Source: Gossypium raimondii (Eukaryota > Streptophyta > Magnoliopsida > Malvales > Malvaceae). Taken from it: a DNA stretch of 64,000 bases. Position numbers and translations under genes: made by a program. Numbering within the stretch: position 1 is the first letter of the stretch; the number at the start of each line of letters is the position of its first letter. This document shows, one piece after another, positions 11,013 to 21,457 of this stretch. Under the pieces are notes generated by a model that had not been told where the DNA came from, searched no databases, and saw nothing but the letters and a program-made list of their open reading frames with translations. The DNA lies in NCBI RefSeq assembly GCF_025698545.1, contig NC_068569.1, positions 1,302,001 to 1,366,000 on the forward strand, given 5' to 3'.

Positions 11013-11620
11013 TTATGCGAAATGGCGACCGCCACCTGCTATTTGAATCCCCATGGACATGAAGACAAGAGAGATGGTGGCAACAAGGGATGAAGCTGAG
11101 CTGGGAGGAGGTGGTGGGGTTCCGGTCGTATTGTGGCTTGTTCCAGGCACAGGAGCAGTCCTGGGGCCATTTCGGACTTCAACACTCAGCTTTTGGCCCT
11201 CAGCACAGTGATCGGCGAAAGTGCAAATGAAGTGATGGTCACCGATACTGTTAAGCGTAATTCTCGCAGGTCCGGTGCTCCGAGTAAGGATGGTATTGGC
11301 ACTGCTGCAGGCGTTGTAAGCAGCCTCGGTCACCTTGGCAACATCATGTTCTCCGGTCGTAAATTTAAACACTGCAAAAAAAAAATCGTCACAAGAAAAT
11401 TAATATCTGTGAGAAACTGAACAGAGAAATTCTCACCAAGAATATCCCCAACTAAGAAGTTCTTATTGTCTGTCCAGTTATGATATTATTCAGTATAACC
11501 GGTTGGGATTATCCAACCAACGGTGTCACCCACAGTGTAAGTTCCAGCATATGTGATCTGCAGCACGTTTGAAGCCAAAACAACAAGTGTTGCAGTCATG
11601 CTGACGATTTTCATTGCCAT
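11013..11620 (-). pseudogene. Stellacyanin-type phytocyanin pseudogene (copy 1)
   Basis: Paralogue of the intact copy at 18543-19144. Exon 1 (11620-11437) encodes MAMKIVSMTATLVV and a signal-peptide-like start. It then has an in-frame TAA after GYTE, where the intact copy reads TEFYDDW. Exon 2 (11371-11013) still encodes the copper site: His in GEHD, then Cys and His in FICTFADHC, and Gln in GQK. The hydrophobic tail follows the paralogue through SLVFMSM and then switches to unrelated sequence (GIQIAGGGRHFA), so the end of the gene is replaced. The intron has normal borders (GGTGAG donor, TGCAG acceptor). The MULE's right end lies only 140 bp downstream. Unless the stop is bypassed, no full protein is made. 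Confidence 0.82.
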
Positions 11621-11649
11621 TTTCTTTTATCTGTGTCTGGATATTGATC

Positions 11650-11681
11650 GTGTTCTCTGCTGCTTACAGTCGTTCCCCCTG
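11650..11681 (-). promoter_or_regulatory. Looped miR398-like site in the leader of phytocyanin copy 1
   Basis: The + strand reads GTGTTCTC (11650-11657), a 9-base interruption, CAGTCG, an extra TT, then CCCCCTGG. The two blocks match miR398 (TGTGTTCTC... and ...GGTCGCCCCTG) apart from the loop and insert. The homologous leader position in copy 3 has a cleaner form. It lies 30 bp upstream of the start. Pairing this interrupted may be non-functional. Confidence 0.4.
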
Positions 11682-11689
11682 GCCTTGGG

Positions 11690-12632
11690 TCTTTTGTCTC
11701 TCTTTTTGCAGTACTGAAGTGTTGTTGTTTATCCTTCTTCCATTATACAGTGGTGGAGGCCGAGTTACAGCTTTCATGGAAGTTGCCGAAGAAACTTGGG
11801 GCCTGTCAATTAATTAATAGCGACGTCTTGTGGGGGCAGTTGTTTGAATGCCATCCCCCCATCATTACATTTGCAACTACCTCCATTAAGTCTTCCACTT
11901 CCTAAAATTATCATTTCCTTCCCCCTTCGTTTTTAGGTTGTATTATTGTTAACGAGAAAACCCAAAATCCCGCCAAGGAAAAACGAGAGATATCCAAGTT
12001 GCAGTCTGGGCTTCTAAATGGGCCGAGCTTGCCAGCGGCAACAACCTGTTAGGTTTGAATGTAAGGCATCTACCCATTAATGGTGACACGAGCACCCTAT
12101 CTATCTTTGCAATTTTTCTTCTTTTTTAACAAATAAACAGTACCATATAATTTATCAAATGGGATTGGTTCAAGCCTAATAAAAAAGATTACGGGATTAC
12201 CATATGTATGCCTCCGCCTCTCCAACAATGCATGCCTTTTCGAAAGGGTTAAACTTTGTTTTCTTTTGCTGAAGCTTTAAAGGTTCATCAATGACACCAT
12301 CAAAAATCTAAACAAAACTGCTTTAAAGGTTCAAATTTCACATGCATGATTTATTTTAATATAAAATTTAACACAATTGTTATATTAAACAAATATTAAT
12401 AGAAAATATTTAAAATATAAAATTAATTATTGGAACTTATTTTTTACTCCAAACATTATTTCATTTACAAATGACAATTATTTATTAGCTAATTAACAAA
12501 GCAGTGGCTAGCAAATATTAGAATTCAAACCCTAAATCCTATCATTTCTTCCCTCAATTTGTAATATTATTAAACTCATATAAGGGCCTCCTACACTTAG
12601 AAATGGCATAACTAAAATAGTTTTATTATAAT
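11690..12632. other. Upstream flank of phytocyanin copy 1, then AT-rich spacer
   Basis: About 11740-11870 is homologous to the upstream flank of copy 3 (19240-19350): CCACCACT before the TATA region in gene sense, GTGGGGG...CAGTTGT and GAATGCCATCC. The duplication therefore included promoter DNA. In copy 1 the TATA segment is reduced (TATAAT-like near 11745). The remainder to 12632 is AT-rich with no gene seen. Confidence 0.5.
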
Positions 12633-13221
12633 TAGATTTGTGGCTAGGTCCAAAGTTTTATCCGAAAAGTGATAGAGTTAAGATAAAAATAAACTCGAAA
12701 AATAGGTTTGAGCAAAAAAAAAAGGCTCATTTAAAAAATGAGTCGAGCTTCAGTAAGATATTTTTTGCCCAAATTTAGCCCGAATTTGTAAAAAAAAAAA
12801 AACTGTTATTTTGTTGTTATTTTTATACTATTTTCTTGTCATTTCACTATTATATTGCTAGTATTTTGTAGTTATTATTAGGATATTGTGTAATTCTTAT
12901 TTTATTGTTAATTTTGTTACTATTTTAGAGGCATTTACTTATTAAATTGCACCTATTTTAGTGCTATTTAAGTATAAAACTTTTTTAATTTATTTTCAAT
13001 TTATTGGAAAATATTTATTCTAATGTTTTTAGTGTTTTTGATGTATTATATTTATAAAAATATATATATAAAAATAAAAAATAATATGGACGTGTCGGAC
13101 CCGAGTTTTAACTTTTATCAAGGTTCAGTTTGGACAAAAAATTAAATCCATTTTCGGGCCAAGCCCAAGCCTATCAATCGGGACAAAAATTTTATTAGGG
13201 CCCGACTCATGGACAACTCTA
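12633..13221. mobile_element. Non-autonomous hAT-type element (589 bp)
   Basis: Ends are TAGATTTGT at the left and ACAACTCTA at the right, an imperfect inverted repeat. A perfect 8-bp duplication, ATTATAAT, flanks it (12625-12632 and 13222-13229). The right part contains GGGCC- and CCCGACTCATGG-type segments similar to the termini of the MITE at 9462-9829, so both probably belong to related families. No transposase is encoded. Confidence 0.75.
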
Positions 13222-13420
13222 ATTATAATCCAATTTGTTGTTGGGAATACCGAAAGCAAATTGAAACTATTCAAGCACAATAGATTAACCCGACAAATTA
13301 CTATTGAATATTAAGATGGGACGGAAAAATCATTAAATGCAAATAAAATAATAAAAATAATAAAACACCAAATTTATGAGATTCAACAATTTAATTACAT
13401 CATCAAGTACCAACATTAGA

Positions 13421-13550
13421 TGATAACTTCATTAATAGATTTCCCAAAAGTATATTCAACACAGTGGCGGAGAGATTGGGATGAAAACAAACGAAGGCAG
13501 AAGGCCTTCTTTTATACGACGGGTGAGGCGGCATAATTTGGTCCCTTTTC
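13421..13550. repeat. Decayed duplicate of the downstream flank of phytocyanin copy 2
   Basis: Matches 15465-15640 in the same orientation: GATGATAACTTCA, GAGAGATTGGGA, CTTTTATAC-type, a GCCTGAGGCG-like segment and CATAATTTGGTCCCTTTTCCA, separated by indels. That second copy lies just downstream of the phytocyanin at 15706-16325. It is likely a remnant of another duplicated phytocyanin unit whose coding part was lost. Confidence 0.6.
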
Positions 13551-13559
13551 CAATAATAC

Positions 13560-15464
13560 GATCAACTTGTGAAGATTTCTCTGATAAAATTTTACTAATG
13601 AACCAAGATTTAATACGGTTATAACATATTATTCACTAAAATTGTATAAATTAAATAATGCATGGTAAAACATAATGCTAAAATCATAATATATTATAAT
13701 ACTAAAATCTTAGTATATTACTTTAATTTATTTTTATTATATATCCATGCACGTTTAATTTGTATTTATTAAAATATATATTATTATTTAAATGTTTAAT
13801 AATATGTTATGCTATAAATATTAAAATATATGTATGGATACTTAAAATTTCAATTTAGTAGTCAAAGTAGGAGGGCGTGAACTTAAGTATCTTTGAAGCA
13901 CATTTATCAATATTATATATTCATATGCATAAATTATTTATATTTATTTTAATATATCTATTAAATGATTAAAATAATATGTAAAAGTTTTAATTCAGTA
14001 ACACTGCAAAAATATTTTGTAAATATAATTGTATAAAAGACCAACCCCAGCATTTGAATATATAATATATTCATATTAGTATAAAATAATTTAAAATGTT
14101 TTTTAATTTAATAATTTTGAATATACGTTATATTACTTGACAAATTAGTATTCACATCCTTAATTGAATAAACGCATCTTTTTTAGGATTATACAAAGAA
14201 AATTATTAAAATAATATAAATAAATCTGATTATACAAATAATATATATGGATTATATTTATAAATAATTTTTGTGATAAATTAGCTAAATATATATAATA
14301 TATTTAATTAGATAAGCAAGTGACAATCTCTCCTTTTTTATATTTAAATTTTATAATTTTTATTTACATTTCAGAAATCAAATTTAAGTTTAAAAAATTT
14401 AAAACAATGCTGAAAATTTTAATAGATAATAATAATAAATATTATGTTATAATTTCAATTAGATAATCAAAATTTTAAAATTTAGAGAAAAAATTGATTA
14501 AATATTTATCCATTTTATTTAACTTAGATGTTTATTTATATATTATCTACAAAATTAATTTTGAAATTTAGTTAAATATTTAAGTAAATAAAAATATTTT
14601 AATACAGTTTTTACCTTTAAAATGGTCTCCTTTGCATTTTTTGAGATAAAATTATTTTAACATTAATTATCTTTAATTTACTTTCAATAATCATAAATCT
14701 ATTAAAATTATAATTATCTTTTTACCTACCAATAACTTTATAAATACTGCCGTAAAAACTTACACACGCAATAAAAACTACACTTTCAAGGTCAAAGTTG
14801 TATGAATGGCTTCCACCATATCCGTGGTGAAGCTAATTAAACGGCACATTCACTCTCTCAATATGGGTGGATAAATTAAGTTAGACTGCTCCATATGGTT
14901 TGAGATTTTTAAGCCTCTTAACAGTAGATTTGATGGTCATTTCTTCTTCACTTTTTGCTTCTTCCTGGGAAGATTTTAGATCGGTTTGTGACTACCAATT
15001 CAACAACACTTTGTACTCTCATTTTTTAAAGAAATATAATGTTTTATCTTGAAAAAAAATACTAATTTTAAATGAAAATAAATTAATCTGAAGCTTTTAA
15101 ATATAACAGTATCAAATATATATTAATTACAAACTTTTAAAATAAAATATTATTTTCAGAAAAAAAGACATTTCTATTATTTAAAAATACATGATAAGGT
15201 ATTTATTACAAAGTTAAAAACACATAATATCATCTAACATTCAATTGATGTAATTTATTGAAAAATATTAAAATATATTTGAAAAACAAGATAATAAATA
15301 AATAAATAAATAAGCATCAATTTTTTATTGGATAGGGATGAGAGGAAATGATATTAAATAATATACAACATACAATATTTTGTATAAATACTTAATTTAC
15401 ATTATTATTAATGAACATATATGAATCTTTAAATAAATTTTACAGAGAGATTATTTAATATTTT
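13560..15464. other. AT-rich spacer
   Basis: Very AT-rich sequence with no credible coding frame. A short AATA microsatellite lies at about 15297-15314. Around 14780-14950 composition is more mixed, but nothing is recognised there. Confidence 0.5.
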
Positions 15465-15705
15465 GATGATAACTTCACTATTACAAAAGTTACAAACTAA
15501 TGAAACCTTAATTAAAAGGATTTCCAAAAATATACCTGTAAGTATATTAAAGAAAGTGGGAGAGATTGGGAAGCAAACAAATGGAGGCACAAGACCTTTT
15601 ATACAACGCCTGAGGCGCCATAATTTGGTCCCTTTTCCATGTGGGGCAAACACGCCAACATCCAACACAATCCCTGTAAAATGAATCTACAGTATAAGAT
15701 GTCTT

Positions 15706-16325
15706 CTATCTCTCTGCATAAACAATGGTTTCAGCAATGGACATTGCTTGAATAATGATGGCCAGGGCCGAGAGAAACATGGATAAGGAAAACAAGGTGG
15801 CACGTGGTGCAGATGATTCATCGGCAGCTATAACATCGAATGCCACCTTTTGGCCTTGCTCACAGTGAGTACCAACAGTGCAGATGAAGTAATGGAATCC
15901 CTCTGTGGTAAAAGGCACCCTTACTCCAGCCACTGCGTACAGAGTCATTTCCGTAGCGTTCGTATTGCAGTTATCGTAATCGGCCTGGTTTCTTACTTGA
16001 GCTGCCGTGTGATTCCCAGTCCAGTTGAATACTGAAATATATAACAACAAAAGTACAGCACAAAAGCAGGGGTTAGATTTATAAAAATTATATATATACA
16101 AGTAATTAGGGTCTGGTACTGGATATTGTTATTACCTGCTGAATCTCCGACCTTAAATTCATATCTATTTGCCCAGCTAGGATAGTACTCACTAGAGTTA
16201 CTAGGGGGGACATCCCACCCATAACCGTCTCCCACTTCATAATCAGCTGCAATTGCACCCTTCAAAAATGCCATTGCCACCATTAACAATCCAACCAAGC
16301 TCAAACTGAAACGATGGTCAGCCAT
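15706..16325 (-). CDS. Stellacyanin-type phytocyanin (copy 2), blue copper protein
   Basis: A secreted or cell-surface type I copper protein; such proteins transfer electrons to small partners, but their exact partners are mostly unknown. Exon 1 is 16325-16136 and exon 2 is 16031-15706 (GGTAAT donor, TTTCAG acceptor), giving 171 residues. A signal peptide covers about 1-26 (ends KGAIA). Copper ligands are His71 (GNH), Cys114, His119 (CTVGTH) and Gln124 (GQK). Gln as axial ligand and the Cys-x4-His-x4-Gln spacing mark the stellacyanin class rather than uclacyanin/plantacyanin (Met). The C-terminal hydrophobic stretch (LFSLSMFLSALAIII) could serve as a GPI signal, although a further segment ending in VYAER follows, which is unusual. 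It diverges more from copies 1 and 3 than they do from each other. A miR398-like site abuts the start. Confidence 0.88.
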
Positions 16326-16327
16326 TT

Positions 16328-16350
16328 TGTGTTACTCAGGTCGTCCCTAG
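16328..16350 (-). promoter_or_regulatory. Probable miR398 target site in the 5' leader of phytocyanin copy 2
   Basis: The + strand reads TGTGTT, one extra A, then CTCAGGTCGTCCCT, i.e. the miR398 sequence itself; the gene is on -, so the mRNA carries the complement. Against miR398b as remembered, bases 1-15 match apart from the single-base bulge after base 6, base 16 differs and 17-20 match. The site ends two bases before the ATG. miR398 regulation of a blue copper-binding protein through a bulged leader site is reported in Arabidopsis. Confidence 0.75.
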
Positions 16351-16452
16351 GGATAATACCCCCTTCTTCTTTGGTCCCTTGGTGAAAAGTTTCGATTTAG
16401 CAAGAAAATTTAAGTGGATAATTTGCCAACTACCTGCTGCATAAACATGAAC

Positions 16453-16466
16453 TGTATATATATACA
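16453..16466 (-). promoter_or_regulatory. TATA box candidate for phytocyanin copy 2
   Basis: The palindromic segment TGTATATATATACA lies about 130 bp upstream of the start codon, a plausible TATA position for a leader of about 100 bases. Confidence 0.45.
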
Positions 16467-16469
16467 GAA

Positions 16470-18542
16470 GGGCAAGTCGGTTAGAAGATGACAAGTGTAT
16501 AACAAACATGGAGGAAAAGTAGAAGTCGAATACGTTCCAGCGTTAGCGTTTGAATGTTCAAATGATTGTGTTTCATTCTTGCATGTTTTATAGGATGAGA
16601 GACTGCTTCAATTCAATGATCATGACCTGGTGTATTCCCCTGTTTTGCAGATACAGTTAATCATTCATTCAATGGTGTTACCTATTTGCTGATGAGTAAA
16701 AAGTTTACTTAATCACGCAAACCGCAATTGATCAGTTTACTAAATCTTCTTTGACATATATACACATAAATAAGGGGAAATGAAAATAAAAAAAAAAAGG
16801 TAGAAGGACGTCACGTTCTATAGATATTAATGTATTGTATATTTTGGTTTTTGTAACCCTAACTTCATCTCAAACATCAGCATTACTAAAACTTGGCGTC
16901 ATGCTAGAAATCAACTCTTGGGTCAATTTTATCTGTCATCAAACAATTATATATATATTGTTCGTAATTATTGACATTATTAAACACTTGCTTTATGATG
17001 TTAACTTACTGATTCTAGATAATTCAAAGCATTTTAATTTCTTAAGTCAGCATACTTTATGCATGTAAATAGCTCGAAGTTTGTTTAACTGTTTTAATAC
17101 ATAATTGTTATTGTCACCAAGGGACTTAACATTTTGCAAATAATATTAATTTTAATGTGTTTTGCTTCAATGGTAAGGTAGAGATTTTCATCTAAATATA
17201 ATGTTTTATAGTGAAAGTCATTAAAATTGTAAAGATTATATTAAATCTAATTACCTCTTTATAAAAATATGGAGAGAATGGGAAAAGGAAACAAAATTAT
17301 TCAGTAACTGTAATCTTTTAAATTGTTGGTATGAATTTAGTGATTTAAAAGTTATTATATATTAATTACGTGCGTTAACAAAACACTTGTTTTAGTAGTG
17401 TTCATAACATGATAATGAAAGTGGTGCTAAGGGCCGTATTTGAACTACATTCAACCACTCACTTGCATTGTTGTCAAGTGATTAATTCACACTACTAACT
17501 GTGCCTTAATTTAGTTTAACCAATGTGGTTACTTGAGCTGGTATAACGTACGTAAATGTTGGAAACACGGCTAATGATAATGTTTTTTTTCCTTTTCCAC
17601 ATTTAATTTTCCTCATGATTAGATAATTGTGACAAATTGAAAATGAAAGGACAGTCGAAAGTATCTACCCTGGACTTTTAAGTCCAATGTCATCAACGGT
17701 GAACTCATAGGTAAATGTAAAATCGTAAAATGGGCTTATGATTTCTCATATATGTAAATCTAAGTCGATTTGCCTTAGCCATAGTAAAGTCAAATTAGAG
17801 AATAATTGGGTCATGTAAAGGCTTAACGCTTTTTTTTTTAAACAATTTTCACAAAAGAAATAAAAAAGTACAAAATAAAAAAGATTAAGTCAACAGAATT
17901 AGGTATCATACACCACCGCCTTGGACGGTGATGTTATAAGATTTTAAGATGACATCTGTTAGATTAATAGTTCAAATTTCAACTTGAAGAACATTCTTGG
18001 GCAGTTAGCATAGGCTGAAGGGTGTTGAAAAAAGCAACATCCAGTACGTAATTAATTGCAGGGAGGGCGGCTAGCTATAAGGTTAAATAAATGTGTAGCT
18101 AAGCTGAGTTGAATGGTTGAAAGATTATGCAATCAAGATATGGTTAGGTTGTTTTTGCTGGTACCATCCATGTCCTTTTTGTTCAATTAAAGCCATGTGT
18201 ACCAAATTGTAGTATTGAGATTTTACAAAAGCTGGGCGGTGGGCAGCAGCCACTTGACACCCATCATTCCAAAACCTCCCAAAAAGGAGATACTGAGAGG
18301 AGGAAAAACAAGAACCATTCTTTCATTGTGTTTTCAATTGAAAAAAAAAAGGGGGGGGGTCTGATTAATTTGTAAAGCAAATGAATCAAGCTTTTTTATT
18401 CAAACATACAAAAATCTCACTCCATATGATAAACTATAATGATAATAACAAAACGAATGAAGACTGTGTCTGGGTATACGCTACAAAGTGTGAAGTATAC
18501 TGAACTGACATATGAATCTCACATAAAAATGAACAGGCAAAA
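16470..18542. other. Intergenic region between phytocyanin copies 2 and 3
   Basis: No gene seen. The sequence is AT-rich with an oligo-G run at about 18351-18359. The last 100-150 bases are probably the 3' UTR of copy 3. Confidence 0.45.
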
Positions 18543-19144
18543 TTAGCAGAACAAAGCTAAGGCAATGGACATGAAAACAAGAGATATGGTGGCAACAAGG
18601 GCAGAAGCTGAGCTGGAAGGATTGGGGGTTGAACCAGGTGTGGGAGCAGTGCTGGGGCCAGTTCTGACTTCGATGCTGAGCTTTTGGCCTAAGCTACAGT
18701 GACCGTCGAAAGTGCAAATGAAGTAGTGTTCACCGGTCCTGTTAAGGGCAACACTCGCCGGTCCTGTAGTATATCGAACGATGGGATTTGTAGTGTTGCA
18801 GTTGTCGTAAGCAGTTTCAGTCACCTCGGCAACATCATGTCGTCCGGTTGTAAAACTAAACTCTGCGAAAACGTTGGAACATTTTTCGTCAAAAAAACAC
18901 CAACTTCTTTAATTCAAGTAACAAACTTAACTAAGTTGGATCTAAGAAACTCACCAAGAACATCCCCAACCACGAAGGTCTTATTGTCTGTCCAGTCATC
19001 ATAGAATTCAGTATTATTAGGGTTAGGGACTGTCCAACCGGTGGCGTCACCCACAGTGTAAGTTGCAGCATATGTGCTCTGCAACACGGATGAAGCCAAA
19101 ACAACAACAACAAGTGCTGCCATGCTGATGATTTTCATTGCCAT
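18543..19144 (-). CDS. Stellacyanin-type phytocyanin (copy 3), blue copper protein
   Basis: Exon 1 is 19144-18955 and exon 2 is 18862-18543, giving 169 residues. The frame is open upstream to 19222, but the ATG at 19144 gives a proper signal peptide (MAMKIISMAALVVVV... ending STYA), so it is preferred. The plastocyanin-like domain follows, with copper ligands His72 (GRHD), Cys113, His118 (CTFDGH) and Gln123 (GQK), the stellacyanin arrangement; Cys85 and Cys119 would form the conserved disulphide. A Pro/Ser-rich linker (STAPTPGSTPNPSSS) leads to a hydrophobic tail (LVATISLVFMSIALALF), typical of a GPI-anchored phytocyanin. It is the intact sister of the pseudogene at 11013-11620, with which it shares flanks and intron position. 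It probably resides at the plasma membrane or wall. Confidence 0.9.
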
Positions 19145-19149
19145 CTTTC

Positions 19150-19175
19150 GTGTTCTCTGCTTATACAGTCGCCCC
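19150..19175 (-). promoter_or_regulatory. Looped miR398-like site in the leader of phytocyanin copy 3
   Basis: The + strand reads GTGTTCTC (19150-19157), eight extra bases, then CAGTCGCCCC (19166-19175). The blocks match miR398 bases 2-9 and, with one G missing, about 10-19. The site ends five bases before the ATG. Its position equals that of the near-perfect site of copy 2, and a looped leader site is the form reported for an Arabidopsis blue copper protein gene. Confidence 0.55.
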
Positions 19176-19228
19176 AAGATCTTTGGCTCTCTTAATGTGT
19201 TGCTGTTTATCCTTCTTCCCACGGATTA

Positions 19229-19240
19229 GAATATATATAG
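19229..19240 (-). promoter_or_regulatory. TATA box candidate for phytocyanin copy 3
   Basis: CTATATATATTC in gene sense, about 85-95 bp upstream of the start. The homologous place in the pseudogene copy is shortened. Confidence 0.5.
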
Positions 19241-19439
19241 AGTGGTGGAGGCTGAGTTATACATTTCGTGGAAGTTGTTGAAATAAGCTTTGGGTCAATT
19301 TACAAACAGCCATGTGATGTGGGGGAGCAGTTGTCGAATGCCATCCACACACGGCAAAACCGAGTCATTCCATCGACGTCTTTATCATATTCACATGCTT
19401 GACCCTTTCATTTTAAAAACGAAAAAAAAATTGAGGAAG

Positions 19440-19870
19440 TTTGCCAAGTTTACTAAACTATTAGGAAATTTATGTTTTGGTGGTTCAATTTTAAAAAATT
19501 AGAAAATGGTCATTAAAATTGTTGTTGTATGATATTTTTTTTCATATTATCTGTACTAATCGAAAGCTTTCATTCTCTTTATTTTCTACAATTTAATATT
19601 TTTCATGAAAAAATTTTAAAACTTACAAATTTGTGAATCAAAATCTAAACAGTTTTATTCTTCAATCTCTAATACTGACTAGAACAACCTGGATTTAATG
19701 TATGTTCTTTTACTGGTAGATCAATTATCAAATCATCACTTGGACCTTCCTAGTCAAATTAAAAAAAAAAAACTTAACAACTCAGTAATTTAAATAAAAA
19801 CTTTCAAATAGTTCAATAACATAAATGAACTTTTGAATCGTTCAGTAACAAATTTATAATTTTTTGAAGT
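19440..19870. repeat. Possible MITE-like dispersed repeat
   Basis: The left part (GGTGGTTCAATTTTAAAAAA, AGAAAATGGTCATT) and the right part read in reverse (TAAATTTGTTACTGAACGAT-like) resemble the 'value of not-matching open repeat' cotton MITEs with GGTCACT/AAAATTAC segments. No clear target duplication was found, so class and borders are uncertain. Confidence 0.3.
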
Positions 19871-21317
19871 CTAATTTACCCACAAACCAAAATCAGCATT
19901 CGCCAATCGCCACCGTCCATTTTAATCTATGAACTTTCAACACGGCAAAGGAAGGGATGAAGTAGAACAAGGTTGACTAGTGGCTGTTTTTTTTTTACAT
20001 TAGCTTTTAATTGTTTAGTTTACTATTTCTACTGTAATATCATTTATAATTCCGGTTCCATTGGTTTTGATGTCTTTTGTGGACCAGAAGCACTCAACAT
20101 CTAACAACTTAATTAAAATTAGGTGTTAAAGAATTTTATTAAGATGTTGATTTTCACATTTCACATTTTAACTTTGAACTTAGGACAAAGTACACTAATA
20201 TTATTATAAACACCGTACGATGCACTTAAGCATATATTAAAGTCGCCATATACAAATTTTGTAAGTCTAATGGGCGTCCCAACGTGAATTATATATTGCT
20301 TTGACGATTTCGGTATTTGTTTTCTAAAACAAAATCGCTAGATACGCCATTGCCATTTGTCAATATCTTAGGCTAGATATTTATAAAAATAAATTTCTTT
20401 TTGGGTAAACTATAAAGATAGTCAACCAATTATAATAAAAATTCATATTAAGCACTCAAAATAAAAGTTTACAATTTAAGCACTCATATTATATAGTTTA
20501 GTCATTTCGGTCATTCCGTTAAAATAACAAACGTCAAGCTAACATGAATAATAAATTTAACCTCAAATTTTACATATTATATCAATTTAGTCATGATTTA
20601 AAAATATTAACCCTCAAAATTTATAAATAATCTCAATTTGATCCTAATTCTAAAAATTCAAAGAAATCTATAAAAATACATAAATATTTTAAATATATAA
20701 TAATAATTTTAAATTTTATATCAGTATTTATATTAATATTAAATAAATATAATTATAGTATTATATTTGAAAAGTATGACTAAATTCCAAATTCTCAAAA
20801 AGTACATGGATTTATCGCATATTTTACCCAAAAAGTTCTAACCACGACCTAGTCCGGTTTAAATCATGGCAAATATAAGTTCGGTTCTTTATGTTTTTCA
20901 TTTACTTAAATGCTGAAATTTGTACCGATCAATATGGAACGAGAATGAAAGCTTGGAAATATTCAAAAAAAACCTTTGGAGCTTCAACTTTTTCTGAATT
21001 TACTTGCAGACTAACACCAAATTGTATCAAATTTTCAACCTGTTTGAAAATTCTTTCCTTTACAAGAATTACGTTTGGCTTTAATCGTATGCATCATGTA
21101 TTTTGTTTTTGTTCATGAAATAAATGGAAAAAATAAAATAACATCAATATATAACTGGCACATATACATTTTTCTTTTTCTGAATAACACTGTAACATAT
21201 TACTTTAAAAACACAGCATATTACACTCATTTGTAGTATAACTTTACATGTTTGCATATATCAGGTCTCACTAATATATCACTAACAGACACACATGCAT
21301 TATACAGTTATTTATCA
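19871..21317. other. AT-rich intergenic region with repeat traces
   Basis: No gene seen. About 20400-20830 holds a repeat-like stretch (GGTAAACTATAAAGATAGTC, then AGCACTC repeated) of the dispersed kind seen elsewhere in the window. The part near 21318 may contain the end of the MBD transcript. Confidence 0.4.
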
Positions 21318-21457
21318 TTACATGGGAAGATGACTCAATGAACAATCAGTATAACTATCCCTAAGGAAGCTACAGTCATTTGAAAGGAGTCCAAAAAAAT
21401 CTAAAAGGGTCACAAGGTGGGGTGAAAGATAAGCCTGCATTATGTTAAAACTATAGC

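Noticed and set aside
11133-11420. 95-codon frame on +
   Set aside because: Antisense of phytocyanin copy 1.
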